Assembly (NCBI RefSeq): GCF_036170895.1
Contig: NZ_CP108036.1
Location: 1,364,001 to 1,428,000 of the forward strand
Length of the DNA stretch: 64,000 nt
Direction of reading: 5' to 3'
From: Streptomyces erythrochromogenes
Lineage (GTDB): Bacteria > Actinomycetota > Actinomycetes > Streptomycetales > Streptomycetaceae
Below are positions 44,839-56,200 of the stretch, in pieces (the stretch's first letter is position 1; each line of letters opens with the position of its first letter). The notes below the pieces were generated by a model, which ran no database searches, was not told where the DNA came from, and saw nothing but the letters and a program-made list of their open reading frames with translations. The position numbers and the translations under genes were made by a program.

Positions 44839-46017
44839 GTGCGGCGCTACCGGACCTTCACAGCCGCCTGTCTGGGCAGTCTCCTGCTGGGCGCTTCACT
44901 GGCGGGCGGCTGGACCGCCGACCGCGCCGAGAGCGCCGCCGCGCAGTGCCCGGAGGGCCGGGTCTCCCGGGGAGGCACCTGCCTGCCGGACGACACGGAG
45001 GAGTTCGTCGCGCAGCAGGTCACGGAGGCGCTGAAGACGTACAGGCTCACCGCGGCGATGGCCGGGGTGTGGGTGGACGGCGAGCGGGTCTCGACCGCCG
45101 CGGCCGGGGAGACGATGACGGGCTTCCCCGCGACGACGGACATGCGGTTCCGCATCGGGTCCGTCGCGATCCCGCTGATGACGACCGAGCTGCTCAAGCT
45201 GGTCGACGAGGGCAGGGTCACGCTCGACGACAAGCTCTCCCGCTGGCGCCCGGACCTCCCGCACGCGGCCGAGATCACGCTGAGGATGCTGGCGTCCGCC
45301 TCCTCCGGGTACGCGGACTACGTCACGGACAAGGCCTTCATCGCCGCCCTCTACAAGAACCCCTTCCGGCACTGGACCGGCGAGGAGCTGGTACGGATCG
45401 CGATGTCCAGGCCCATGGCCCGGCCGCCCGGTTCGGGCTTCGCCTACTCGCACGCCAACTGGGTGCTCCTGGGCGACGTCATCGCCAGGGTGGAGCAGAG
45501 GCCCCTGGGGGACGTGATGCGGGAGAACGTCCTGGAACCGATGGGCCTGACGCACACCGCCATCTCGTCCAGGGCCGAGATCCCCGCGCCGGTGCTGCAC
45601 GGCTTCGACAACGAGCGGGGCGTGTTCGAGGACTCCACCTACTGGGACCCCTCGTGGACGGTGGCGGAGGGGGCGGTGATGACCTCGACGCTGGAGGACA
45701 TGGCGAAGTCCTTCGCGGCCATCGGCGAGGGGAGGCTGCTGACCCCCGAGTCGCACGAGCTCCAGCTCACGCCCGTGGTCAAGGTCAAGGGGAACGCCTG
45801 GTTCGCCCTGGGGCTCCCCGTGGAGAACACCTGGATCCTCCAGAACCCCTCCCTCGCGGGCTACGCCGGTACGGTCGCCTACCTGCCGTCGCGGAAGCTC
45901 GCCATCGCGACGGTGGCGACCCAGGGCCTCGGCAGCACCGTCCAGAACGCCAGCTCGAACGTGCTCCAGGCGATCGCCGCCCACCTGGCCCCGGAGCGCC
46001 CCGTCACCCTGGGCTGA
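44839..46017 (+). CDS. Exported serine-hydrolase-like protein with degenerate catalytic motifs
   Basis: A 392-residue exported protein of the beta-lactamase/class C PBP fold. The signal peptide runs to about residue 32 (SLLLGASLAGGWTADRAES). The fold is clear (MRFRIGSV..., LLKLVDEGRVTLDDKLSRW, VLEPMGLTHTAIS). The SxxK motif reads GSVAIPLMTT, so the general-base Lys is Ile. The YxN motif reads FAYSHANWVLLG, with His for Asn, and the third His/Lys-x-Gly is unclear (GYAGTVAY). Hydrolase activity is therefore doubtful; it may be a binding or regulatory protein. GTG 44839 follows GGGAGG. Confidence 0.75.
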   Translation: MRRYRTFTAACLGSLLLGASLAGGWTADRAESAAAQCPEGRVSRGGTCLPDDTEEFVAQQVTEALKTYRLTAAMAGVWVDGERVSTAAAGETMTGFPATTDMRFRIGSVAIPLMTTELLKLVDEGRVTLDDKLSRWRPDLPHAAEITLRMLASASSGYADYVTDKAFIAALYKNPFRHWTGEELVRIAMSRPMARPPGSGFAYSHANWVLLGDVIARVEQRPLGDVMRENVLEPMGLTHTAISSRAEIPAPVLHGFDNERGVFEDSTYWDPSWTVAEGAVMTSTLEDMAKSFAAIGEGRLLTPESHELQLTPVVKVKGNAWFALGLPVENTWILQNPSLAGYAGTVAYLPSRKLAIATVATQGLGSTVQNASSNVLQAIAAHLAPERPVTLG

Positions 46018-46065
46018 CCTGCTGACCTGCTGACCGCGGGACCCGGTCCCGGCGGGCAGCGGGGG

Positions 46066-47361
46066 TCAGCGGCGGTGCAGGCGGACCGGCAGCGCCTCGA
46101 CGCTGTTGCCGATGAAGCTGCGCTGGTGCGGGAGTTCGGCCTCGGGGCCGGCGAGGTCGAGGTCGGGGAAGCGGGTGAACAGCCGCTCCAGGGCGGTGGT
46201 GGCCTCCAGGCGGGCGAGCGGGGCGCCGACGCAGTAGTGCGCGCCGTGCCCGAAGGAGAGGCTGCGGGCGGCGGTGGGGCGGGTGATGTCGAAGCGGTCG
46301 GCGTCCGGGCCGTGGAAGTCCTCGTCGCGGCCGGCCGCGGTGTAGCCGGCGAGGACCGGGGTGCCCTGGGGGACGACGGTGCCGCCGACGGTCAGGTCGC
46401 GGGTGGGGTAGCGGAAGGGGAACCAGCTGACGGGGCCGTCCCAGCGCAGCGTCTCGTCCACGACGTCCGACCAGGTCGCCTTGGCCTCCAGGACGAGGGA
46501 GAGCTGGTCGCGGTGCGTGCACAGGGCGCGCACGGCGTTGCTGATGAGGTTGAGGGTGGTCTCGTGGCCCGCGACGAGCATCAGCCGCATGCTGCCGATG
46601 AGTTCGGCCTCGCTGAGCCGGTCGCCGTCGTCCTCGCGGGCGGCGATCAGGGCGCTGGTGAGGTCCTCGCCCGGCTCCGCCCGGCGGGTCGCGGCGATCG
46701 TGCCCATGAGCTCGACGAGCTCCCGTACGGCGGCCATCGCCTCGGCCGGGGTGGTGTCGGTCGCGACGAGCACCTTGTTGGACAGGTGGTGCAGGCGTCC
46801 CCGGTGCTCGGGGTTCACGCCGAGCAGCTCGCAGATGACGCTCATCGGGAGCGGGAGCGCGAAGTGTTCGCGCAGGTCGGCGACCCCGTCGGGGGATGCG
46901 GCCGCGGCCCGGTCCAGGTCGTCGAGGAGCTCGGCGGTGAGTTCCTCGACGCGCGGGCGCAGGCGTTCCACCTGGCGGGCCGTGAAGGCCCGGCCGACCA
47001 GGGCGCGCAGCCGGCGGTGGTCGTCCTCGTCGGCGGTGTGCATGCCCTGGGCGTTGGCGAAGGCCCGCAGGGGCCAGTCGCGGGGGATGCTGCCGTCGTG
47101 GAGGGCGGTGAAGTGCCGGGCGTCCTTGGCCACTTCGGGGTGGGCGAGGAACTCCTTCAGCGCGTCGTGTCCCAGGACGACCGCTCCGGGCACCCCGCCG
47201 GGGAGCACGACCTGCGCGACCGCGCCGTGCTCGGCGCGCAGCCGGGCGTTGAGGGCGTGGGGGCAGCCGCCGGCGGGGTCGATCACGTACGGGGTGTCCG
47301 GGCCTGGCGGGGTCTGCGGGACGGGTGCGGTGTGCGGGACGGGTGCGGTGTGCGACGACAA
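46066..47361 (-). CDS. Cytochrome P450
   Basis: A 431-residue soluble bacterial P450. The I-helix oxygen-binding motif is LMLVAGHETTLNLISN, the ExxR is DETLRWDGP, and the heme-binding loop is SLSFGHGAHYCVGAPLAR with the proximal Cys. It resembles actinobacterial P450s that hydroxylate macrolides, terpenes or steroids (CYP105/107-type), but the substrate is unknown. The start TTG 47361 is preceded by AGGAGAA at 5-nt spacing. No ferredoxin gene is adjacent. It converges with the degenerate serine-hydrolase-like gene. Confidence 0.9.
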   Translation of the reverse strand: MSSHTAPVPHTAPVPQTPPGPDTPYVIDPAGGCPHALNARLRAEHGAVAQVVLPGGVPGAVVLGHDALKEFLAHPEVAKDARHFTALHDGSIPRDWPLRAFANAQGMHTADEDDHRRLRALVGRAFTARQVERLRPRVEELTAELLDDLDRAAAASPDGVADLREHFALPLPMSVICELLGVNPEHRGRLHHLSNKVLVATDTTPAEAMAAVRELVELMGTIAATRRAEPGEDLTSALIAAREDDGDRLSEAELIGSMRLMLVAGHETTLNLISNAVRALCTHRDQLSLVLEAKATWSDVVDETLRWDGPVSWFPFRYPTRDLTVGGTVVPQGTPVLAGYTAAGRDEDFHGPDADRFDITRPTAARSLSFGHGAHYCVGAPLARLEATTALERLFTRFPDLDLAGPEAELPHQRSFIGNSVEALPVRLHRR

Positions 47362-47446
47362 GCCGGTTCTCCTGACCTGGTGGACGGAACTCGGTCAACA
47401 GTGCTGCTCCGCCGGGTGGTTGGACAAGCCCGCGCCCCGGCCCGTC

Positions 47447-48685
47447 TCAGAACCAGGTGAGGGTGAGGGGGAAGGCCGCGCCCGCGGTGGCTCCGGTGGA
47501 GTCGGTCGCGGTGGCGGTGATCCGGACCGTGCCGCCGCCCCAGGGCCGGCCGGTGATCCGCCCGGAGGCGCTGTCGAGGGTCAGCCCCCAGGGCAGGCCG
47601 GTGGCGGCGTACCGGACGGGGGGCTTCCCGCCGGTGGTGGTGAGCTGGATGGTGCAGGGCTGGTTGAACTTGCACGCCTGCGGCCCGGGATCGGCGAGCC
47701 TCAGGTCGCCGGGGGTGGGCGTGGGGGTCGGGGTGGGCGTGGGTGTGGGCGTCGGGGTGGATCCGCAGCCCGGCGCGGCATCCGGCGGCAGCGGCACCCG
47801 CCAGATCTGGGTGTCGTCCTCCGACCCGACGAGCAGGTTGGCGCAGTCCGCGTACGTGACCGTCTCGCCCTGCGACTGGGCCGGGAGGGCGACGTCCGCG
47901 AGCTTGACCCCGGCCGTGTCGTAGACGGAGGCCGTGTTGGCGCCCAGCGGCCCGCCGCTGCGCAGGACGTAGGAGGCCCCCGACGGGGAGTAGGCGCCGT
48001 CGGTGGCGAACACCGGGGCGGGACCGACCGCCGTGAGGGTGTTGACCTGCCCGGGAAGCGGCGGCAGCGGGGCCCGGTACAGCCGGCCGGTGGCTCCGAT
48101 GAGTTTGCTCGCCACGTACATCCGGCCGGTCACCGGGTCGGCGAGCAGGGACTCGGCGTCGTGCCTGCCGTCGGCGTAGGCGAAGCGGTGGGTCACCGGC
48201 GTGACGGTGGCGTCGGCGAGCCGCTCCGGCTCGGGGAAGGCGTGGACGGTGATCTCGGCGCGCCCGCTGAGGTTGTCCCCGATGTCGCCGACCAGGATCG
48301 CCGGGCCGCCGGCGGCGTCCTTGCCGAGCGCCAGGCCCTCCCAGTCGGTGTTGGCGGCGCCGGAGACGGTGAGGGTGGCCGCAAGCCGGCCGGTCGGGGT
48401 GCTGCAGTCGACGGCGAACACCTGGTTCGTGTTGCCGCTGTCGTTGACGGCGTAGAAGACGCCGGGGTGCCTGCGGCTCATGGCGATGCCGCTGAGCTCG
48501 GCCAGTCCGCCGGGCAGGGTGCACTTCTTCTCCGGCGCCAGGGACGGGGCCGCGGCCGCCACCGCGGTGTCGGAGGGGGCCGGGGAGGCGGTGGCACTGG
48601 TCATCCAGGCGGCCGCGGGCAGGATCGTGGCGAGGGCCGCGGTCGCGAGGGCGGCGGCCCGGGGAGCTGTCAGGAGTGGGGACAT
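47447..48685 (-). CDS. Secreted beta-propeller-like protein with TP-repeat linker and Ig-like domain
   Basis: A 412-residue exported protein; the signal peptide ends near ATASPAPSD. Residues ~55-300 look like a propeller or SdiA-type repeat domain (GLAELSGIAMSRRHPGVFYAVND-like opening, NTDWEGLALGKDAAGGPAILVGDIGDN). A (TP)n linker encoded at about 47712-47760 separates it from a C-terminal putative Ig domain (YAATGLPWGLTLDSASGRIT), the He_PIG type seen in secreted proteins. It has no recognised catalytic residues. ATG 48685 was chosen because the signal peptide starts there; ATG 48694 and 48760 are upstream alternatives without a clear ribosome site. Confidence 0.72.
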   Translation of the reverse strand: MSPLLTAPRAAALATAALATILPAAAWMTSATASPAPSDTAVAAAAPSLAPEKKCTLPGGLAELSGIAMSRRHPGVFYAVNDSGNTNQVFAVDCSTPTGRLAATLTVSGAANTDWEGLALGKDAAGGPAILVGDIGDNLSGRAEITVHAFPEPERLADATVTPVTHRFAYADGRHDAESLLADPVTGRMYVASKLIGATGRLYRAPLPPLPGQVNTLTAVGPAPVFATDGAYSPSGASYVLRSGGPLGANTASVYDTAGVKLADVALPAQSQGETVTYADCANLLVGSEDDTQIWRVPLPPDAAPGCGSTPTPTPTPTPTPTPTPGDLRLADPGPQACKFNQPCTIQLTTTGGKPPVRYAATGLPWGLTLDSASGRITGRPWGGGTVRITATATDSTGATAGAAFPLTLTWF

Positions 48686-48822
48686 GTGCACCATGTGAGG
48701 GGACGAACGGCGCCGGCGCCAGGCCCAACCTCCTCCCGTTCGAGCATCGTTCAATGCCACGGGTGCATGTGGCGCGTTTCCGTCGGGGCATGTCCGGTCG
48801 GGGCAGGTACGGACAAGGCGTG

Positions 48823-48882
48823 TTCGGTCGGGACACGTCCGGTCGGGCCACGTTCGGTCAGCGCACGTCCCGTCAGCGCACG
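48823..48882. repeat. Four tandem 15-bp repeats at the 3' end of the LysR gene
   Basis: Units of consensus TYCSGTCRGSVCACG lie head-to-tail at 48823, 48838, 48853 and 48868, with weaker copies further left from 48791. The last unit contains the LysR stop codon (48873-48875). The rest of the 187-bp gap to the beta-propeller gene holds no gene. Confidence 0.75.
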
Positions 48883-49766
48883 GGCTCGCGGACCGGGGCC
48901 TTGTGCCCGGCCTGCGCGATGAACGCGCGGGCGGCGCGGCTCAGCGGCCGCCGGGCGTGGGCGATGCCCACCGGGCGCAGCAGGGGCGGGGTGAAGGAGC
49001 GGATCTCCGCCCGACTCCCGAACGCCCTCAACACCACGTCCCGGTACCAGATGAGGGAGCCGCGGCCGTCCGTCACACCCGTCACCCAGGCGAGGCGTTC
49101 GTCGACTTCTAGGGAGGGCACGGGCCGCACCCCCAGGCAGCTGAACATGGCCTCCATCTCCGTACGCCGGCCGGTGCCGGGGGTGGGCAGCACCATCGGC
49201 AGTCCGTCGAGCATGCGGAACGGCACCGGGTCGGGCAGCCGGGAGCCGACCGGGGAGATCAGCACCACCTCGCGTTCCTGGATGAAGTGGGTGGAGAGCT
49301 CCTTGTCGACGGGCAGGTCGACCAGGGCCAGCTCCGACCGCCCCTGGGTCAGTGCCTCGACCAGCGCTTCCCGGCTGCTGTGCTGCTGGAGCCGCACGTC
49401 GACGTTCGGGTGGCGCTCGGTGAAGGCGACGATCAGGTCGGCGGCCAGGTCCAGCGCCAGGGTGGGGGTGCTGACGAGGGTGAGCACCGCCCTGGTGTCC
49501 TTGCCGTGCGAGATCCCGATGTCGTCGATGGCCTCCACCGCGTTGAGCACGGTGCGGGCCAACCGGACGACCCGGGCCCCCTCCGGTGTGAGGTCCACCC
49601 CCCTTCCCCGGCGGGCGAGGAGTTCGACCCCCAGGTCCCGTTCCATGGCCTGGACGGCCCGGGACAGGGCGGATTGGGCGACGAAGACCGAGGCCGCGGC
49701 GCCGGTGATGGACCGGCAGTCCGCGACGGCGACGAGATACCGGAGCTGGGCGAGGGTGGGGGTCAT
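48873..49766 (-). CDS. LysR-family transcriptional regulator divergent from the PKS cluster
   Basis: A 297-residue LysR protein. The winged HTH covers LAQLRYLVAVADCRSITGAA and SVFVAQSALSRAVQAMERDL; the effector-binding domain follows (VLTLVSTPTLALDLAADLIV). ATG 49766 is the start. It is transcribed away from the polyketide genes across a 464-bp gap and is the nearest regulator to them, so it may control the cluster. Its own 3' end runs into a 15-bp tandem repeat. Confidence 0.87.
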   Translation of the reverse strand: MTPTLAQLRYLVAVADCRSITGAAASVFVAQSALSRAVQAMERDLGVELLARRGRGVDLTPEGARVVRLARTVLNAVEAIDDIGISHGKDTRAVLTLVSTPTLALDLAADLIVAFTERHPNVDVRLQQHSSREALVEALTQGRSELALVDLPVDKELSTHFIQEREVVLISPVGSRLPDPVPFRMLDGLPMVLPTPGTGRRTEMEAMFSCLGVRPVPSLEVDERLAWVTGVTDGRGSLIWYRDVVLRAFGSRAEIRSFTPPLLRPVGIAHARRPLSRAARAFIAQAGHKAPVREPVR

Positions 49767-50046
49767 GACCGGACGGTAACCGCGCGGGGCCGTACCTGTA
49801 AGGGCTCGTCCGGTGAACAACTTCCCGCGACCGGCGTGACGTTCATGCCCGGTCGGCCCCCAGGCATACCGGTGCGGCATGCCCGCGGCGCCGCCGTACG
49901 CCGGCCCGCGCGGCCGGCCCGGCCCGGGCCGGCCGGGATCGCCGCAGGTCAAAGGCTCGGCGAGGGCGGCCGGTGGGGCCGCCCACGGGCCGCGCCGGGT
50001 GTGCCCGGGGTACCGATAATGCGAAGCGCCCTCCTCCGCACGGCTG

Positions 50047-50075
50047 TTGACAGTGCACAGCGCCCCCCGCACGAT
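50047..50075 (+). promoter_or_regulatory. Candidate promoter of the PKS operon
   Basis: A perfect TTGACA (50047-50052) is followed by 17 bp and CACGAT (50070-50075), ~155 bp before the PKS start. The -10 is weak (matching A and final AT only), which would fit activator dependence. Nothing else was recognised in the 464-bp gap 49767-50230. Confidence 0.4.
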
Positions 50076-50230
50076 GCAACGCGGCGTCCGGGTGTTTGAC
50101 CACCGTTCAAGCCCGCCGCGCCTCCCGGCTGCGCCGCTCTCCGCCCGCCCGCCGTCCGCCGGCTCGCCCGTCCTCCCGTTCTTCCGCCCTGCCTTGCGTC
50201 ATGTCACACAGCACTGGAAGAGGAGCGCTC

Positions 50231-53200
50231 GTGATCCCCCATCCCCCACAGTCTCCCGCCGTCCGCGACCTGGTCGTCGCGGTCAGCCCCTTCGAGGAGC
50301 CCCGTCCGCGGATCGTGACCGCCGCCGAACGTGCCGGGGCCCTCGGGCTGCTCGATCTCGGGCGGGACGCGAGCGCCGCCCGCCGCGCACTCGCGGAACT
50401 GGGCCGCCGGCTCGGCGGTGCTTCCCCCGGCACCGGCGCCTCCCCCGGCAGCGGCGCGGCCGCGGGCGCGGGCCGGTACGGCGTGCGGGTGCCCGCCGGC
50501 TGCCCGCTGGGGCCCGGGGACCTGCCGCCCGAGGTGGACACGGTGCTGCTCGCCGACCCCGCGTCACTCACCCCCGGCAGGGTGGCCGACTGGGCCGCGG
50601 CGGCCGGCCGGCCGCGGGTCTGGGCCGAGGTCACCACCCTTTCCGAGGCCACGACCGCGGTGGCCGCCGGCGCGCACTCCCTCGTCGCCAAGGGACACGA
50701 GGCCGGCGGCCGGGTGGGCGGGAGCACCACCTTCGTCCTGCTCCAGCAGCTCCTCGCGGACCCCGCGATCGGCCTGCCCGTACTGGCCTGCGGCGGGATC
50801 GGGCCGCACACGGCGGCCGCGGCCGTCGCGGGCGGGGCCGCCGGAGTGCTGCTCGACGTACAACTGGCCCTGACCGTCGAGGGAGAGGCCGACCTGCCGC
50901 ACGAAGTGGCGGCCGCACTGCGGGCGATGGACGGATCGCAGACCCGGGTCCTGAACGGGCACAGGGTGTTCGCCCGGCCCGACCTGACCCCGCCAGAAGG
51001 CCCGGTGGCCGGCCTGCTCGGCGCACGGGACCTGCGCACGCAGCTCCTGCCCGTCGGGCAGGACGGTGCGTGCTCCGCCCGGCTGGCCGCCCGCCACCGG
51101 ACCACCGGCGGCGTGCTCCAGGCCGTACGCGAGGCCGTCACCGGGCATCTGGCGGACGCCGTACGGTCCGAGCCGCTCCTCGGGCCGCTGCCCGTCGCGC
51201 AGGGACCGATGACCCGGGTGAGCGACCAGGCGGCCTTCGCCGGGGCGGTGGCCGCCGCGGGCGGGGTCCCCTACCTCGCGCTGGCCGTCATGGAGGGCCC
51301 GGACGTACGCCGGCTCCTCGCCGAGACCGCCGAGCGGCTCGGGGACCTCCCGTGGGGCGTCGGCCTGCTCGGCTTCGCCCCGCCCGAGCTGCGGCGGGAG
51401 CAACTGGCGGCGGTGACCGGGGCCCGCCCGCCGTACGCGATCATCGCCGGCGGCACCCCGGCGCAGGCCGCCCCGCTGGAGGCGGCCGGGATCCGCACCC
51501 ACCTGCACGTGCCCTCGCCGGGCCTGCTGGAGCGCTACCTCGCGGAAGGAGCGCGGCGGTTCGTCTTCGAGGGCCTGGAATGCGGCGGGCACGTCGGGCC
51601 GCGCGCCTCCTTCCCCCTCTGGGAGGAGCAGATCGATCTGCTGCTGCGCTCCTGCCCCGACCCGGCCGCCCTGGACGTCCTGTTCGCGGGCGGGATCCAC
51701 GACGAGCGGTCCGCCGCGATGGCCGTGGCGGCCGCCGCACCGCTGGCCGGGCGGGGCGCGCGGATCGGGGTGCTGATGGGCACCGCGTACCTGTTCACGG
51801 AGGAGGCCGTGGCGGCGGGCGCGGTGCTGCCGGGGTTCCAGCGGGCGGCACTGGAGTGCGCGGACACCGTGCTTCTGCACACCGCGCCCGGACACGCCAC
51901 CCGCTGCGCGTCCACCCCGTACGCCGCGACCTTCGAGGCGACCCGGCGGCGGCTCGCGGAGAGCGGCGTCGAACCGCGTGAGATGTGGGAGGAGCTGGAG
52001 CGGCTGAACCTGGGGCGGCTGCGGATCGCCAGCAAGGGCCTGCGACGGCCCCCCGGCGGGGGTGCGCCGGAGCCCGTCTCCGAGGAACGGCAGGCGGCCG
52101 ACGGCCTGTTCATGCTCGGTCAGGCGGCGACCCTGCGCACGCGGACCACGACGGTCGCGGCCCTGCACGCCCAGGTCACCGAAGGTGCCACCGCATGGCT
52201 GGAACGGCGGGCCGAGGAGCTGGCCGCCGGCGAGCCGCTCGGGGCCGCCGACCCGGTGGACGTCGCCATCGTGGGCATGGCCTGCGCCTACCCGGGCGCG
52301 CAGGACCTCGCCGCCTACTGGGCGATGGTCCTCGCCGGGACGGACGCGGTCACCGAGGTGCCGGCCGAGCGCTGGGACCCGGCGCTCTACTACGACGCCG
52401 ATCCGGCCCGGGCCGGGGAGCGCACGCCCTCCCGCTGGGGCGGTTTCCTCGGCCCGGTGCCCTTCGACGCGCTCGCGCACGGTATCCCGCCCGCCTCCCT
52501 CTCCGCGATCGAGCCGGTGCAGCTGCTGGCCCTGGAGATCTCGGCGCGGGCCCTCGCCGACGCCGGCTACGGCAGGGACCGCGCCTTCGACCGCTCCCGG
52601 ACGTCGGTGGTCTTCGGCGCGGAGGCCGGCACCGAACTGGCCGGCGCATACGGGCTGCGCGCCCTGCACCCGGCCTACCTCGGCGACCTCCCGGCCGCCC
52701 TGGACGAGCAGCTGCCGCGGCTCACCGAGGACTCCTTCCCCGGGATCCTCGCCAACGTCATCGCCGGCCGCGTGGCCAACCGTCTCGACCTGGGCGGCGC
52801 GAACTGCACGGTGGACGCCGCCTGCGCCTCCTCCCTCGCCGCGCTCGACCTCGCCTGCCGGCAACTGCGCGACGGGGACAGCGACATGGTGCTGTGCGGC
52901 GGCGCCGACGTGCACAACGGCATCAACGACTACCTGATGTTCGCCTCCGTCCACGCCCTGTCCCCCGGCGGCCGCTGCCGGCCCTTCGACGCCGCCGCCG
53001 ACGGGATCGCCCTCGGCGAGGGCGTCGGCGCGGTCGTACTGAAGCGGCTGGCGGACGCGGAACGCGACGGCGACCGGGTGTACGCCGTGGTCAAGGCGGT
53101 GGGCGCCGCCAGCGACGGCCGGTCCCTCGGCCTGACGGCCCCGCGGCCCGAGGGCCAGCGACGGGCCCTGGAACGGGCCTACGCGCGCGCGGGCATCGCC

Positions 53201-56200
53201 CCTGCGGAGGTGGGCCTGATCGAGGCGCACGGCACCGGCACGGTGGTCGGCGACAGCACCGAACTGGCCGTACTGAGCGACCTGTTCACCGCATCCGGCG
53301 CCACCGCCGGAGCCTGTGCACTGGGTTCCGTGAAATCCCAGCTCGGCCACACCAAGTGCGCGGCCGGGCTGGCCGGACTGATCAAAGCCGCCCGCGCCGT
53401 CCACTCGGGCGTCCGGCCGCCCACCCTCCACATCGGCACCCCGAACCCGGCCTGGCGGCCGGAAGCCAGCCCCTTCTCCTTCGACACCGAACCCCGGCCC
53501 TGGACCGTACCCGCCCACCGGCGCTTCGCGGGGGTGAGCGCCTTCGGCTTCGGCGGCACCAACTACCACGCCGTGCTGGCCGGTTACGGAGGCTCGGAAG
53601 AGCCCCGGCACGGCCTGGAGGAATGGCCGGCCGAGCTGTTCTGCTTCCGCGGCGCGGACCGCCGGTCGGCGGGCCGCGCGATGGCACGGCTCGCGGCGCG
53701 CCTGGAGGAGAACGACACGGCGGGGCGCCCCTGGACCCTGCGGGACCTCGCGGCCGAGACCGCTCCGGGCGACGCGCCCGTGGCTGTGGCCGTGGTGGCC
53801 TCGGACCTCGACGAACTGGCGGTCCGCCTGGAGCAGGCCCGGTCCTACACCCCGGGCCCGGGCGTCCACGTACGGGAGGAGTCCGCGGACCCGGTCCGGG
53901 TGGCGTTCCTGTTCCCCGGCCAGGGCAGCCAACGCCCCCGCATGCTGGGCCGGTTGTTCACCGCCTTCCCCGGTCTGCGCGGCCTGCTGGACACGGCTCC
54001 CCCGGAAGTGGTGTCGGCGATGTTCCCGCCGGCGGCGTTCACCGCCGAGGGGCGGGCCGCGCAGCGGGCGGCGGTCACCGACACCCGGGTCGCCCAGCCG
54101 GCCCTCGGCCTGGCGGGAGCCGCGGCGCACCGGTTGCTCGGCGAACTCGGCGTACGGCCCGACTGCGTGGCCGGGCACTCGTACGGGGAGCTCACCGCGC
54201 TGTGGGCGGCGGGGGCCTACGACACGCAGAGCCTGCTCCGGCTGAGCGCACACCGCGCCGAGGCGATCCTGGCGGCGGCCGGCGCGGACCCGGGGGCGAT
54301 GGCGGCGGTGTCGGCCGCGCCGGAGGAGGTCCGGGAGCTCGCCGCCCGTGCGGGGTGTGTGGTGGCGAACCACAACGCGCCGCGGCAGTGCGTGATCTCG
54401 GGCCCGTCGCCGGCCGTCGCCGCGGCGGTGGCCGCACTGCGCGAGGCGGGCCTGCCGGCGGAGCCGATCCCGGTCGCCTGCGCGTTCCACAGCGAGGTGG
54501 TGGCGGGGGCGGCGGCCTCCCTGGCCGGGGAACTGGCGCGGACGCCGGTGACCGCGCCGGCCGTCCCGGTGTGGTCGAACACGACGGCCGAGCGGTATCC
54601 GGCGACGGCCGAAGGCGTACGCAGCCTTGCGGCTCGCCAGGTCGCCGAGCCGGTCCGGTTCGTGGAACAGGTGGAGGCCATGTACGCGGCCGGCGTGCGG
54701 ACCTTCGTGGAGGCGGGGCCCGGGCGGGTCCTGTCCGGACTCGTCGGCCGGATCCTCGGCGAGCGCCCGCACACGGCGGTCCCGCTGGACGTGCCGGGCG
54801 AAGACGGCCTGGTCCGCCTGGTCACGGCGCTGGCCGAACTGACGGCGGCGGGCGTTCCGGTGGCCCCGGAGGCCCTCTTCCGCGGCCGGACCTCCCGCCT
54901 CCCGGACCGCGCCCCGCGCCGGCCGGGCTGGCTGGTGGACGGCCACCTGGTCCGCACGACGGACGGCACCCCGGTCCGAGGCGGCCTGCAGCCGGCCCGC
55001 CGCGTACGGATCCCTGCGGCGCCGGAAACGGGTACGGCGGCAACCGGCACGGGAGCGGGCACGGAGTCCGACACGACGAGGAAGACGGCCATGGCCGACG
55101 AGGGAGCGTGGTCGACGATGAACGGCACGGGCACAGGCACGGCCACCACCAGGCCGATACCGTCGGCCGGCTCGGACGGCTCGGACGGCTCGGCCTCGGA
55201 CGGGCGCGAAGAGGCGGTACTGGAGTACCTGCGCGGCGCCCGCGCCCTGGTGGAGGCCCAACGGGACGTCCTGCTGGCCTACTTGGGCACCCCGCGCCCG
55301 CCCGACGGCCAAGGCGGTTCCGGCGGGGTCGGGAGCGTGCGGGGACGATCCCCGCAGGGCGCCGAACGCACCGCCGCCACACGCCCCGACCCGGAGGCCC
55401 GTTCTTCGGCGGCCGAGGAGACGCCCCGGCGCGCGCCCGGCCCCGCCGGAACCGCCCCCGGCGAAGCCCCCCGCGAAGCGCCCGGCACGGGCCCCCGCCC
55501 GGGACCCCGCTCCGCCCAGGACGTCATGGACGTGGTCCTGGACATCGTCCACACCCGGACCGGCTACCCCCTGGACATGCTCGACCCCGACCTGGACCTG
55601 GAGGCGGACCTCTCCATCGACTCCATCAAGCGCGTGGAGATCATCGGAGCCCTCGCCGACCGGATCGGCCTCCCCCAGGCCCCGGACCGGACCCCGGACC
55701 AGGACGGATCCGCCGAGTCCGCGATCGAGGAGCTGTCCCGGCTCAAGACCCTGCGCGGCATCGTGGACTGGGTCACCTCCCACACCCCCGGCGGCCCGAC
55801 CGCGGAATCGGAACCCGCCGCACCGGCGGTCGGCCGGCTCCGCGTGGACCTCTCCCCCCTCCCCCCGGCCGACGGCGACCCGGCAGCCCTCCACGGTCTG
55901 CGGATCGGGATCGTCGAGGACGACCAGGGCCTCGCGCCCGCCCTCGCCGCCGCCCTGGAGGCCCTGGGCGCCGAACCGCGGATCCTCCGCACGGCCGAGG
56001 CCGGGCTCGACGGCATCGTCGACCTGTCCTCCCTGCGGGCGGGAGCCGAACCCGTACTGCCCGAAGCCTTCCCGGGCCTGCGCAACGCCCTGACCGGCGG
56101 AATCCCAAGGCTGCTGCTCGTCGCCGCCGGCGGCCCGGGCGCCCCCGGCGGAGCCGGACTGCACGGCTTCGCCCGCTCCGCCGCCCTCGAATTCCCCGCC

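Noticed and set aside
50096..50230. N-terminal extension of the first PKS from ATG 50096
   Set aside because: The added 45 residues are Arg/Pro/Ser-rich, and ATG 50096 has no ribosome site; GTG 50231 has GAAGAGGAG and leads straight into the first barrel.
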